A DNA stretch of 64,000 nt from Streptomyces natalensis ATCC 27448 (GTDB taxonomy: Bacteria > Actinomycetota > Actinomycetes > Streptomycetales > Streptomycetaceae): contig NZ_JRKI01000029.1 in the NCBI RefSeq assembly GCF_000935125.1, forward strand, positions 744,001-808,000, given 5' to 3'. Both the position numbers and the translations under genes were made by a program. Shown piece by piece: positions 34,099-41,925 of this stretch. Each line of letters opens with the position of its first letter. Position 1 is the stretch's first letter. The notes under the pieces are model-generated. The model searched no databases and was not told the DNA's origin. It was given only the letters and a program-made list of their open reading frames with translations.

Positions 34099-34380
34099 TC
34101 AGAGGCGTACCCCGGCCTCGGGCGCGGGAGCGGCGGACGGCCGGACGCCCCGCCCGCGGCGCAGCGGGGAGCGCCAGGCGCGATGGCCCAGCAGGCCCAG
34201 GACGGCGGGCAGCAGCAGGGCTCGGACGACCAGCACGTCGAGGGCGACGGCCAGGACGAGGCCGACGCCGATCGTCTTCAGGAAGACGACGGCGGAGAAG
34301 GCGAATCCGCCGACCACGACGGCGAGCAGCAGTCCGGCGCTGGTGAGGGCGAGGGGTGTGCTGTCCCCCGCGCCCCCGTC
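34099..34380 (-). pseudogene. C-terminal remnant of an MMPL/RND-type transporter
   Basis: About 90 residues that match only the last membrane helices of MMPL permeases: STPLALTSAGLLLAVVVGG, FAFSAVVFLKTIGVGLVLAVALDVLVVRALLLPAVLGLLGH and a basic tail. Full proteins have over 700 residues and 11-12 helices; nothing else of one is present upstream, where the PCu(A)C-like gene ends within 2 nt. It could be translated by coupling or from ATG 34317, but is best read as a remnant left by deletion. Confidence 0.65.
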
Positions 34381-34867
34381 ATCGCCCGGCGAGCGTCCTG
34401 ACCGCCCGCGCCCGGACGGTCAGCGGCGGGCTGTCGCGGAAGTGGAGGGTGAAGGTGAGGCGGTCGCCCGGTGCGAGCCGGGGCGGCGGGGTGACCATGA
34501 CGTCCAGGCCGGACGGGGTCATCCGCAGGGTGCCGCCCGCCGGAACGGTGACGGCACCGGCCATCTCCATCCGGCCTGCGTTGCGCCCGATGTCGACGGT
34601 GCGGCTGAGCATGGCGCGACGTCCGGGCGGGGCGGTGACGCCGGTGAGGACGTCGTTCGCGGTGCCGGTGTTGCGCAGGGTGAAGAACGCGGCGGTGGAC
34701 TCCGTGCCGTAGGGAATCAGCACCCGGCCCTCGGCGGCGCGGAGGCGTGCGGGGGTGCCGGCGTTGCCGGTGGCGGTCCAGGCGGTGAGGGCGCCCAGTG
34801 TGACCAGCCAGACGAGCAGCGGTACGGCGGCAGTCCGCAGGCGGTTCATGAGGTTCACGAGGTGCAT
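34379..34867 (-). CDS. PCu(A)C-like copper chaperone with altered metal site
   Basis: 162-residue exported protein of the PCu(A)C (DUF461) family, which delivers Cu(I) outside the membrane. One N-terminal signal/anchor helix (VPLLVWLVTLGALTAW), then the cupredoxin-like fold with TESTAAFFTLRNTGTANDVLTGVTAP and IGRNAGRMEMAGAVTVPAGGTLRMTPSGLDVMV. The family motif H(M)x10Mx21HxM is changed: the first His is absent and the last His is Asp (M-x21-D-x-M), while the Met residues remain. Start ATG 34867 has GGGGAGA 5-11 nt upstream and overlaps the ATPase gene by 13 nt. Third gene of the leftward copper operon. Confidence 0.82.
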   Translation of the reverse strand: MHLVNLMNRLRTAAVPLLVWLVTLGALTAWTATGNAGTPARLRAAEGRVLIPYGTESTAAFFTLRNTGTANDVLTGVTAPPGRRAMLSRTVDIGRNAGRMEMAGAVTVPAGGTLRMTPSGLDVMVTPPPRLAPGDRLTFTLHFRDSPPLTVRARAVRTLAGR

Positions 34868-37296
34868 GAGGTCTCCCCGGGAGCGGACGTACGGGGGCGG
34901 CGGGAGCGCCGGGCGGGCCCCATGGCCTGCCGGGCGGATCCCGTTGCCTGCCGGGCGGATCCCGTTGCCTGCCTGGCGAGTCCCGTTGCCTGTCGCGCCG
35001 GCTGCCAGGCCCGTAGGCGGAGGCTGTTGCCCACCACCAGCAGCGAACTGGCGGACATCGCGGCGGCGGCGAGCATCGGATCGAGCAGGCCGACGGCGGC
35101 CAGCGGCACGGTGACGAGGTTGTAGCCGAAGGCCCAGACGAGGTTGGCGCGGATGGTGGCCAGGGTGCGGCGGGCCAGCCGTACCGCGTCGGCGATGGCC
35201 TGGAGGTCCTCGCGGACGAGGGTGACGTCCGCGGCGCCGATCGCGGCGTCGGTGCCGCTGCCCATGGCGATGCCGAGATCGGCGCATGCCAGGGCCGCGG
35301 CGTCGTTGACCCCGTCGCCCACCACGGCGACCCGGCCGCCCCGTTCCTTCAGGGTGGTGACCAGGGCGGCCTTGTCCTGCGGGGTGGCGCGGGCATGGAT
35401 CTCGGTGACGGCGAGATGTCCGGCCACGGCGCGGGCGGTGGCCTCGCGGTCCCCGGTGGCCAGAACGGGCCGCAGGCCCAGGCGGCGCAGATGGTCGACG
35501 GCCCGGTAGGCATCGGGGCGCAGCGCGTCGCCGACGGCGAGCACCGCCTCGGGGGTGCCGTCCACGGTGACCAGGACCGCGCTGTGCCCGGCGGCCTCGG
35601 CCTCCCGTACGGCCTCGGGCAGCGGCGCCGGAAGGCCGGCCGGATCGCCGGGCGGACGGCCGACGGTCACCCGGCGCCCGTCCGCCGTCCCGCGGACGCC
35701 CTCGCCGGGGGTGGCGCCGAAGTCCCGTACGGATGGCAGCGGTTGGTCGCCCAGGCCACGGAAATGGGCGGTGACCGCCCGCGCCAGCGGATGTTCGGAA
35801 CCGTGCTCCACGGCCGCGGCCAGGCGGAGGGTCTCGGCCGCGGCGAGGCCGTCGGCGCGCGGGGTGAGGGCGGTGACGCTCATGGCGCCGGTGGTCAGGG
35901 TGCCGGTCTTGTCCAGGACGACGGTGTCGATGCGGCGCAGCCGCTCCAGGGCCCGCGGACCGCTGACCAGGATCCCGAGCTGGGCGCCGCGCCCGGTGGC
36001 GGCCAGCAGCGCGGTCGGGGTGGCCAGGCCCAGGGCGCAGGGGCAGGCGACGACCAGGACCGCGACGGCCGCGGTGACGGCGGCCTGCGGAGCCGCTCCG
36101 GCGCCGAGCCAGAATCCCAGGACCGTGACCGAGACGGTCAGCACGGCGGGGACGAAGACGGCCGCGACCGTGTCGGCGAGCCGCTGCACCGCGGTCTTGC
36201 CGGTCTGGGCGTCCTCCACCAGCCGGGTGATCCGGGCGAGTTGGGTATCGGCGCCGACCGCGTCGGCCCGGACCACCAGCAGCCCGCCCGAGTTGACCGC
36301 GCCCCCGACCACCCGTGTACCCGGCCCGGCTTCGACCGGCCGGCTCTCCCCGCTGACCAGCGACAGGTCCAGGGCCGAACGGCCCTCCGTGACGGTGCCG
36401 TCGGTGGCCACCTTCTCCCCCGGCCGTACGAGGAACAGCTCGCCGACGCGCAACCGGTCCACCGGAATGCGGTGTTCGGTCCCGTCCCGGCGTACCGCCA
36501 CGTCCTTGGCGGCGAGCGCGGCCAGCGAGCGCAGCGCGGAGCCGGTGCCGCGCCGGGCCCTGGCCTCCATCCGGCGCCCGGCCAGCACGAACAGCACCAC
36601 GCCCACGGCCGCTTCCAGATACAGCTGCGCGCCCGGGTCGCCGGCCGTGGGCAGCAGGGTGAACGGCATGGTCATACCGGGCGCACCGGCGCCGCCGAGG
36701 AACAGGGCGTAGACGGACCAGCCGAAGGAGGCGGCCACACCGAGGGAGACCAGGGTGTCCATGGTCGCGGCGCCGTGCCGCAGGCCGCGCAGCGCACGGG
36801 TGTGGAAGGGGGCGGCGCCCCAGACGGCGACGGGGGCGGCGAGCACGAAGCACAGCCACTGCCAGTGGCGGAACTGCCAGGCGGGGACCATGGACAGGGC
36901 CAGGACAGGGAGCGAGAGCAGGGCCGTCACCAGGAGGCGGTGGCGTTCGGCGCGGGTGGTGTCGTCCCCGGCCGGGGGCTGCGTGGTGTGCGCGCCGCCG
37001 GTCCGCTCGCCGTGCGCCCCGCCCTCGCCGGCCGGCTGCGCCGCCGGTTCGGGCAGCTGCGCGGTGAAACCGGCCGCCTCGACGGTGGCGATGAGGTCGT
37101 CGACCGGCAGCGTCACCGGATGGCTGACGCGGGCCCGGCCGGTGGCCAGGTTCACCGAGGCCGATACGCCGTCCAGCCGCCCGAGTTTCCGCTCGACCCG
37201 GCCGACGCAGGCGGCGCACGTCATCCCGCCGACGGTGAGGGTGGTGGTACGGGAGGGCACGGGCGGCGCGGTTCCGGGCGGGGGTGCGGCCGTCAT
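34855..37296 (-). CDS. Copper-type P1B ATPase
   Basis: 813-residue heavy-metal pump. N-terminal HMA domain with GGMTCAACV (C27, C30), eight membrane helices expected, the CPC metal-transfer motif C418-P-C420 (ACPCALGLATP), phosphorylation D462-KTGT, and VVGDGVNDAAALA near residue 670. The CPC and MTCAAC motifs indicate Cu(I)/Ag(I). The C-terminus carries an unusual basic tail with repeated ARQATGS units, encoded by 21-bp tandem repeats. ATG 37296 overlaps the stop of the small Met-rich protein (ATGA). Export of copper is the usual role; delivery to secreted cuproproteins is the alternative given the PCu(A)C-like neighbour. Confidence 0.93.
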   Translation of the reverse strand: MTAAPPPGTAPPVPSRTTTLTVGGMTCAACVGRVERKLGRLDGVSASVNLATGRARVSHPVTLPVDDLIATVEAAGFTAQLPEPAAQPAGEGGAHGERTGGAHTTQPPAGDDTTRAERHRLLVTALLSLPVLALSMVPAWQFRHWQWLCFVLAAPVAVWGAAPFHTRALRGLRHGAATMDTLVSLGVAASFGWSVYALFLGGAGAPGMTMPFTLLPTAGDPGAQLYLEAAVGVVLFVLAGRRMEARARRGTGSALRSLAALAAKDVAVRRDGTEHRIPVDRLRVGELFLVRPGEKVATDGTVTEGRSALDLSLVSGESRPVEAGPGTRVVGGAVNSGGLLVVRADAVGADTQLARITRLVEDAQTGKTAVQRLADTVAAVFVPAVLTVSVTVLGFWLGAGAAPQAAVTAAVAVLVVACPCALGLATPTALLAATGRGAQLGILVSGPRALERLRRIDTVVLDKTGTLTTGAMSVTALTPRADGLAAAETLRLAAAVEHGSEHPLARAVTAHFRGLGDQPLPSVRDFGATPGEGVRGTADGRRVTVGRPPGDPAGLPAPLPEAVREAEAAGHSAVLVTVDGTPEAVLAVGDALRPDAYRAVDHLRRLGLRPVLATGDREATARAVAGHLAVTEIHARATPQDKAALVTTLKERGGRVAVVGDGVNDAAALACADLGIAMGSGTDAAIGAADVTLVREDLQAIADAVRLARRTLATIRANLVWAFGYNLVTVPLAAVGLLDPMLAAAAMSASSLLVVGNSLRLRAWQPARQATGLARQATGSARQATGSARQAMGPARRSRRPRTSAPGETSCTS
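34925..34987 (-). repeat. 21-bp tandem repeats in the copper ATPase tail
   Basis: Three consecutive 21-bp units (34925, 34946, 34967): the first two identical, the third with three changes, then a degenerate fourth. They encode seven-residue steps of the type ATGSARQ at the protein's C-terminus. Confidence 0.85.
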
Positions 37297-37556
37297 CGTG
37301 CGCCGCCCATCCCGGGCATCCGGCCCATGTCTCCGGCGGGCCCGGGGACTTGGGTGCGGGTGCCGCCCTGGGGGTGCAGGCCCGGCGCGACCGGTCCGGC
37401 GGCGGCGCCGGCTCCGTACGCGAGCACGAAGAGCACCGCCAGGAGGGCGAGGAAGCCCACAACGGACCGGGCGGGCAGGAGGCGCCGGACGGCCGGGGGA
37501 AGCGCGGGCCGGCTGCGGTCGGCCGAAGAGACCGCGGGGACCGGAGAGGGAGTCAT
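37293..37556 (-). CDS. Small membrane protein with Met-rich C-terminus
   Basis: 87 residues: a 30-residue basic/Pro-rich cytosolic part, one membrane helix (VVGFLALLAVLFVLAYGAGAAAG) and an external tail ending GDMGRMPGMGGAR, whose spaced Met residues look like a Cu(I) site. AGGAG is 7 nt before ATG 37556. Its stop overlaps the ATPase start (ATGA), so it leads the operon and probably hands metal to or from the pump (inference). No family recognised. Confidence 0.75.
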   Translation of the reverse strand: MTPSPVPAVSSADRSRPALPPAVRRLLPARSVVGFLALLAVLFVLAYGAGAAAGPVAPGLHPQGGTRTQVPGPAGDMGRMPGMGGAR

Positions 37557-37846
37557 CGCCGCTCCTGAGTTGGGGGTGGAGATGCGCATCCTGGCAGGCC
37601 ACGGCGGGTTCGAAGGCTCAAAAGTCCCCCGGGCGACGCGTGAGGTTTCTCCCTCGTACCGGCCGGAACCGGGCCGCCCGCCGCGCCGACTACCTGGGTT
37701 TGCGCACCCGGCGCGGTGCGGCCGGGCGGGACCTCTGTGGGCGAAATCCCCCCGTTCCGTGGGAACTCCACGCCGTCGCCGCCCGACCTCTCCCACGCCG
37801 CACCGTCCGGGCGCGGCGCAGGAGACGACCAGAGGAGACCACCGGC

Positions 37847-39154
37847 ATGGCCGCAGCGCCGGAGCCCGTAGAGCTGTACGGGACGGACTACACACGCGAC
37901 CCCTACCCCCTCTACGCCGAACTGCGGGCGCGCGGCCCGGTCCACCGGGTCCGTTTCCCCAGCGGGGTCTGCGCCTGGCTCGTCACCGGCCATGAAGCCG
38001 CCCAACGGGCGCTGACCGACCCGCGGCTGGGCAAACACCACTCCCGGGGCAACGCCGCCTGGCGGGCGCGGGCCTCGATCATGCCCGAGCCGCAGCACTC
38101 ACAGCTCCAGGTGCATCTGCTGCACCAGGACCCGCCCCAGCACACCGCGATGCGCCGGCTGATCACCGACGCCTTCGCGCACCGGCGTATGGAGGAACTG
38201 CGCCCCCGCTTCCAGGACATGGCCGATGCCCTGCTCGATGCGCTGCCCGGCACCGGGCGCGCGGACCTCGTCGAGGGCTTCGCCGCGCGCTTCCCGTTCC
38301 AGGTGCTGGCCGAAGTCATCGGCCTGCCAGGGCAGTTCGCGGACCGCTTCGACCGCGACTGGGGCAAGGTCGTCCAGCCCGTCGGCCCCCAGGACCCCGG
38401 CCGTCCGGCGTACGAGGCGCGGCTGCGCGGCCTTCAGCGGTACATCGCCGATCTGGTGGCGTACAAGCGCCGCGAGCAGGGCGCGGATCTGCTCTCCCGG
38501 CTGGTCGCCGCCTGCGACGACGGTCGGCTGCGGCCGCCGGAGCTCGACTCCATGGTCTTCCAGCTGCTGGTCGCCGGGCAGGAGCCGGTCACCAACCAGA
38601 TCACCACCGCCCTGGTCGCCCTGCTGCGCCACCCCGAGCAGCTGGAGACGCTGGCCGCCCGGCCGGAGCTGCTGCCCCGTGCCGTCGAGGAACTCCTGCG
38701 CCACGACAGCGCATTCGAGCTGACCACCTGGCGCTTCTTCGCCGAGGACGCCGATCTGTACGGGACCCGTGTCCCGGCGGGCGATTCGGTGATCGTCTCC
38801 CTGTGCGCGGCCAACCGCGATCCGCGCCGCTTCCCCGACGCCGACGCCCTCGACCTCGACCGCTCCCCCAACCCCCATCTCGCCTTCGGCCACGGCATCC
38901 ACTTCTGCCCCGGCGCGGCGCTCGCCCGTATCGAGCTCCAGGTCGCCCTGGGCACGCTGCTGCGCCGGCTGCCGGGCCTGCGGATGGCCGTACCGGAATC
39001 CGAACTGACCTGGATTCCCGCGGTCCTCGCCCGCGGGGTGGACCGGCTTCCGGTGGCGTACGGGCCCGGCCACACCGCCTCCCCGGCCACCGGCCACCAC
39101 ACGTCCCCGGCCACCGGCTGCCCCGTCCTCCACGCCCCGGACGCCGCATGCTGA
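37847..39154 (+). CDS. Cytochrome P450 paired with the isonitrile synthase
   Basis: 435-residue bacterial P450. The haem ligand is C354 in FGHGIHFCPGAALARIE; ExxR is in the helix around AVEELLRHDSAFELTTWR. The I-helix motif, usually AGxETT, reads A243-G-Q-E-P247-V248-T249, so the conserved Thr is replaced by Pro-Val and a Thr is shifted by two. The C-terminal tail is unusual: His/Cys-rich with SPATG twice, ending CPVLHAPDAAC. AGAGGAGACC precedes ATG 37847. It overlaps the isonitrile synthase gene by 7 nt, so both act in one pathway, probably decarboxylating, desaturating or coupling an isonitrile amino acid. Confidence 0.92.
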   Translation: MAAAPEPVELYGTDYTRDPYPLYAELRARGPVHRVRFPSGVCAWLVTGHEAAQRALTDPRLGKHHSRGNAAWRARASIMPEPQHSQLQVHLLHQDPPQHTAMRRLITDAFAHRRMEELRPRFQDMADALLDALPGTGRADLVEGFAARFPFQVLAEVIGLPGQFADRFDRDWGKVVQPVGPQDPGRPAYEARLRGLQRYIADLVAYKRREQGADLLSRLVAACDDGRLRPPELDSMVFQLLVAGQEPVTNQITTALVALLRHPEQLETLAARPELLPRAVEELLRHDSAFELTTWRFFAEDADLYGTRVPAGDSVIVSLCAANRDPRRFPDADALDLDRSPNPHLAFGHGIHFCPGAALARIELQVALGTLLRRLPGLRMAVPESELTWIPAVLARGVDRLPVAYGPGHTASPATGHHTSPATGCPVLHAPDAAC

Positions 39155-40104
39155 CCGCCGCGCCGCGACCGCACCCCGGCCCGACCGCCGGCCACCTGGC
39201 GACCGCCGAGGCGATCCTCGCCCTGCTCCTCCCCCACCGCCGCACCCTGGACGACGGCCCCCACGAGCCCGGCCCGGCCGCCTGCGGCCCCCAGCTGCGC
39301 AGGCTCCTTCCGGCCATCGCCGCGGGCGCACCGGTCTCCTTCACCCTCCCCGGCTTCCCCTGCAAATCCCCCAACCCGGCGAAGGTCCTCGGCCACCTCC
39401 CCGACGAGGGCGAACGGCTCGCCCTGCGCTTCCTGGACGGACTGTGCGCCCGGATCGCCGCCGTCCACCCGCCCGGCGCGCGGATCGTCCTGTGCGCCGA
39501 CGGCCATGTCTTCGGCGACCTCATCGGCGTCCCCGACGCGCATATCGACGCCTACGGCGACGCCCTGCGCGCGCTGATCCGCAGCGAGGGCCTGGCGCAT
39601 CTGCGCCTGTTCGATCTGCGCGAGGTGCTCGGCGATCTCCCGTACGACGAGAAGCGCGCCCGGGTCCACGCCCGCCACGCGCCGACGCGGGAGGCCCTGC
39701 GGGCGCGGATCCGGGCCGGCGACGAGGAGACCCGGCGGCTCTACCAGGGCATCACCCGCTTCCTCTTCGAGGACACCGCCTCCTTCGCCGGGACCCGCTC
39801 GGCGCTCCAGCGCGACTGCCGGGCCCGTGCCTACGGCGTGATCCAGCGCAGCCGGGCCTGGGGCGCGCTGATCGCCGAACAGCACCCCGAGGCGGTCCGG
39901 CTGTCCATCCACCCGCAGCCGCGCGGTGCGGCGAAATTCGGCATCCGGCTGCTCGACGCACCGGATGTGTGGATGACGCCGTGGCATGCCTGCGTCCTCC
40001 AACACCGGGACGGACGGCTGGAGTTGATGCGCCGGGCGGATGCCGAACGGCTCGGCCGGCTGGTGCTGCACCAGGGGCGGCCGAGCCATTTCGAGGCACG
40101 GTGA
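39148..40104 (+). CDS. Isonitrile (isocyanide) synthase, DIT1/PvcA family
   Basis: 318-residue enzyme of the PvcA/IsnA family, which converts the amino group of Tyr or Trp to an isonitrile using ribulose 5-phosphate as carbon donor. Family blocks: ISFTLPGFPCKSPNPAKVLG with LPDEGERLALRFL (about 70-105), RIVLCADGHVFGDLIGVPDAHIDAYG (about 112-137), VRLSIHPQPRGAAKFGIRLL and the C-terminal TPWHACVLQHRDG. Start ATG 39148 lies inside the P450 gene end (GCATGCTGA), so translation is coupled. No PvcB-type Fe/2-oxoglutarate enzyme is nearby; the P450 takes its place. The 3' end faces a siderophore-type importer 4 nt away. Confidence 0.92.
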   Translation: MLTAAPRPHPGPTAGHLATAEAILALLLPHRRTLDDGPHEPGPAACGPQLRRLLPAIAAGAPVSFTLPGFPCKSPNPAKVLGHLPDEGERLALRFLDGLCARIAAVHPPGARIVLCADGHVFGDLIGVPDAHIDAYGDALRALIRSEGLAHLRLFDLREVLGDLPYDEKRARVHARHAPTREALRARIRAGDEETRRLYQGITRFLFEDTASFAGTRSALQRDCRARAYGVIQRSRAWGALIAEQHPEAVRLSIHPQPRGAAKFGIRLLDAPDVWMTPWHACVLQHRDGRLELMRRADAERLGRLVLHQGRPSHFEAR

Positions 40105-40108
40105 GCGC

Positions 40109-40882
40109 CTACGCCGTACGTCGGTGATCGAAGGCGATCAACGGGTCCCCGGTGAGCGGGTGTTCGGTGACTGCGGCCCGCACGCCGAAGACCTCGGCGA
40201 GCAGGTCGGGGGTGAGTACCGCGCGGGGCGGGCCGGAGGCCACCACTGTGCCCTGGTGCAGGACGTGCAGGCGGTCGCACAGGGACGCCGCCGCGTTCAG
40301 GTCGTGCAGGGAGATCAGGGTGGTGCGGCGCTGGGCCCGCAGCAGGGCGAGGAGTTCGACCTGGTGCTGGATGTCGAGGTGGTTGGTGGGCTCGTCCAGC
40401 ACCAGGACCCGCGGCTCCTGTGCGAACGCCCTTGCCAGCAGGATCCGTTGACGCTCGCCGCCCGAGAGTGCGGAGAAGCGCCGGGAGGCGTGGCGGGCCA
40501 TGCCGACGGCGGACAGGGAGCGCGCCACGATCTCCCGGTCACGGAGGTCGTCGCCCGCGAAGGCCCGCTTGTACGGCGTGCGGCCCATCACCACCACCTC
40601 CGCCACGGTCAGCTCGAAGTCGCTGCCGCGTTCCTGCGGAAGCGCGGCGACCTGCCGGGCGGTCTGCCCCGGGCTCAGGGCGCGGATATCGGTTCCGGCC
40701 AGCAGCACCCGCCCGGCGGTGGGCCGCAGATGGCGGTAGACGGTGCGCAGCACGGTGGATTTGCCGCTCCCGTTGGGGCCGACCAGCCCGGCGATCTCGC
40801 CCTCGGCCGCCACCAGGTGGACGCCTGCGACCACGTCCCGGCCCGCGTAGCCCACGTGGAGATCCTCGATCTCGACCTTCAT
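40109..40882 (-). CDS. Siderophore-type ABC transporter ATP-binding protein (FecE/FepC-like)
   Basis: 257-residue ATPase: Walker A GPNGSGKST (about 36-44), ALSGGERQRILLARAF, VLVLDEPTNHLDI and the switch His of SLHDLNAA. The FVGRTPY-like block (VVMGRTPYKR) marks the iron/B12 importer subfamily. ATG 40882 overlaps the permease stop (ATGA). Third gene of the importer operon, ending 4 nt from the convergent isonitrile synthase gene. Confidence 0.93.
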   Translation of the reverse strand: MKVEIEDLHVGYAGRDVVAGVHLVAAEGEIAGLVGPNGSGKSTVLRTVYRHLRPTAGRVLLAGTDIRALSPGQTARQVAALPQERGSDFELTVAEVVVMGRTPYKRAFAGDDLRDREIVARSLSAVGMARHASRRFSALSGGERQRILLARAFAQEPRVLVLDEPTNHLDIQHQVELLALLRAQRRTTLISLHDLNAAASLCDRLHVLHQGTVVASGPPRAVLTPDLLAEVFGVRAAVTEHPLTGDPLIAFDHRRTA

Positions 40883-41925
40883 CGGCCCGTCTCCATCCGC
40901 CGGTCCAGGATCAACAGCAGGGCGGGGGCCCCGATCATCGCCGTGACCACCCCCACCGGCAGCTCCTGGGTGTCCATGGCCGTACGGCACACCACGTCGA
41001 CGATCTCCATCAGCACCGCGCCGGTGAGCGCGGCGAGCGGGAGCAGGCGGCGGTGGTCGCCGCCGATGAGCAGTCGGCACAGATGGGGCACCATCAGGCC
41101 CACGAAGGCGACCGCTCCGGAGACGGACACCAGGACGCCGGTCAGCAGGCCGGTCACCACGAAGAGTTCGCGGCGCAGCCGGGTGACGGACACGCCCACG
41201 GCGGCCGCGGTCTCATCGCCCATGATCAGGGCGTTCATGGCGCGGGCGCGGGACTGGAGGGCGAGCAGGGCGGCGGCGACGGCGAGCGCGGGCAGCCACA
41301 GGACGTCCCAGGTGGCCCCGCTCAGGCTCCCCATCAGCCAGAACAGCACGCTGCGGGTCTGCTGTTCGTCCCCGGCCCGGAGCACCAGATAGCTGGTGAA
41401 GCCGGACAGGAACTGTCCGATGCCGACGCCGGCCAGGACCAGACGCAGGGGGGAGAATCCCCCGCCGCGCCGGGCCATGCTCCACACCAGCGCGAAGGCG
41501 CCGAGCGCCCCGGCGAAGGCGGCGGCGGACAGGCCCAGCGGACCGTCGGCGCTCATACCCAGCACGATCGCGGCGACCGCGCCGAGGGAGGCGCCGTTGG
41601 AGATGCCCAGGAGATACGGATCCGCCAGCGGGTTGCGGACCAGCGCCTGGGTGGCCGTACCGATCAGGCCCAGTCCGGCGCCGACCAGCGCGGCCAACAG
41701 GGCGCGAGGGACCCGGAGCTGCCAGACGATCAGGTCGTCGGTGCCGGGCCGGGGCGCGGCGCCGCCGAGGCGGCGGAGCACCACGGACCACACCTCGCCG
41801 GGCGCGATGGTGGTGGAGCCCAGCGCCACGGCGGCGGTCAGGGCCACCGCCAGGGCGATGCCCAGCCCCAGGGCGAGCGGCGCCGGGCGCACCGTACGGC
41901 GCATCCGGCCGGTGACCGCCGCCAC
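40879..41925 (-). CDS. FecCD-family metal-chelate ABC permease
   Basis: 348 residues with about ten membrane helices. FecCD hallmarks: WQLRVPRALLAALVGAGLGLIGTATQALVRNPLADPYLLGISNGASLGA (about 65-115) and GAVAFVGLMVPHLCRLLIGGDHR with the coupling helix (about 260-285). There is only one permease gene, so a homodimer is expected. GTG 41925 overlaps the binding-protein stop by one base (TAGTG); ATG 41904 is an alternative. Confidence 0.92.
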   Translation of the reverse strand: MAAVTGRMRRTVRPAPLALGLGIALAVALTAAVALGSTTIAPGEVWSVVLRRLGGAAPRPGTDDLIVWQLRVPRALLAALVGAGLGLIGTATQALVRNPLADPYLLGISNGASLGAVAAIVLGMSADGPLGLSAAAFAGALGAFALVWSMARRGGGFSPLRLVLAGVGIGQFLSGFTSYLVLRAGDEQQTRSVLFWLMGSLSGATWDVLWLPALAVAAALLALQSRARAMNALIMGDETAAAVGVSVTRLRRELFVVTGLLTGVLVSVSGAVAFVGLMVPHLCRLLIGGDHRRLLPLAALTGAVLMEIVDVVCRTAMDTQELPVGVVTAMIGAPALLLILDRRMETGR

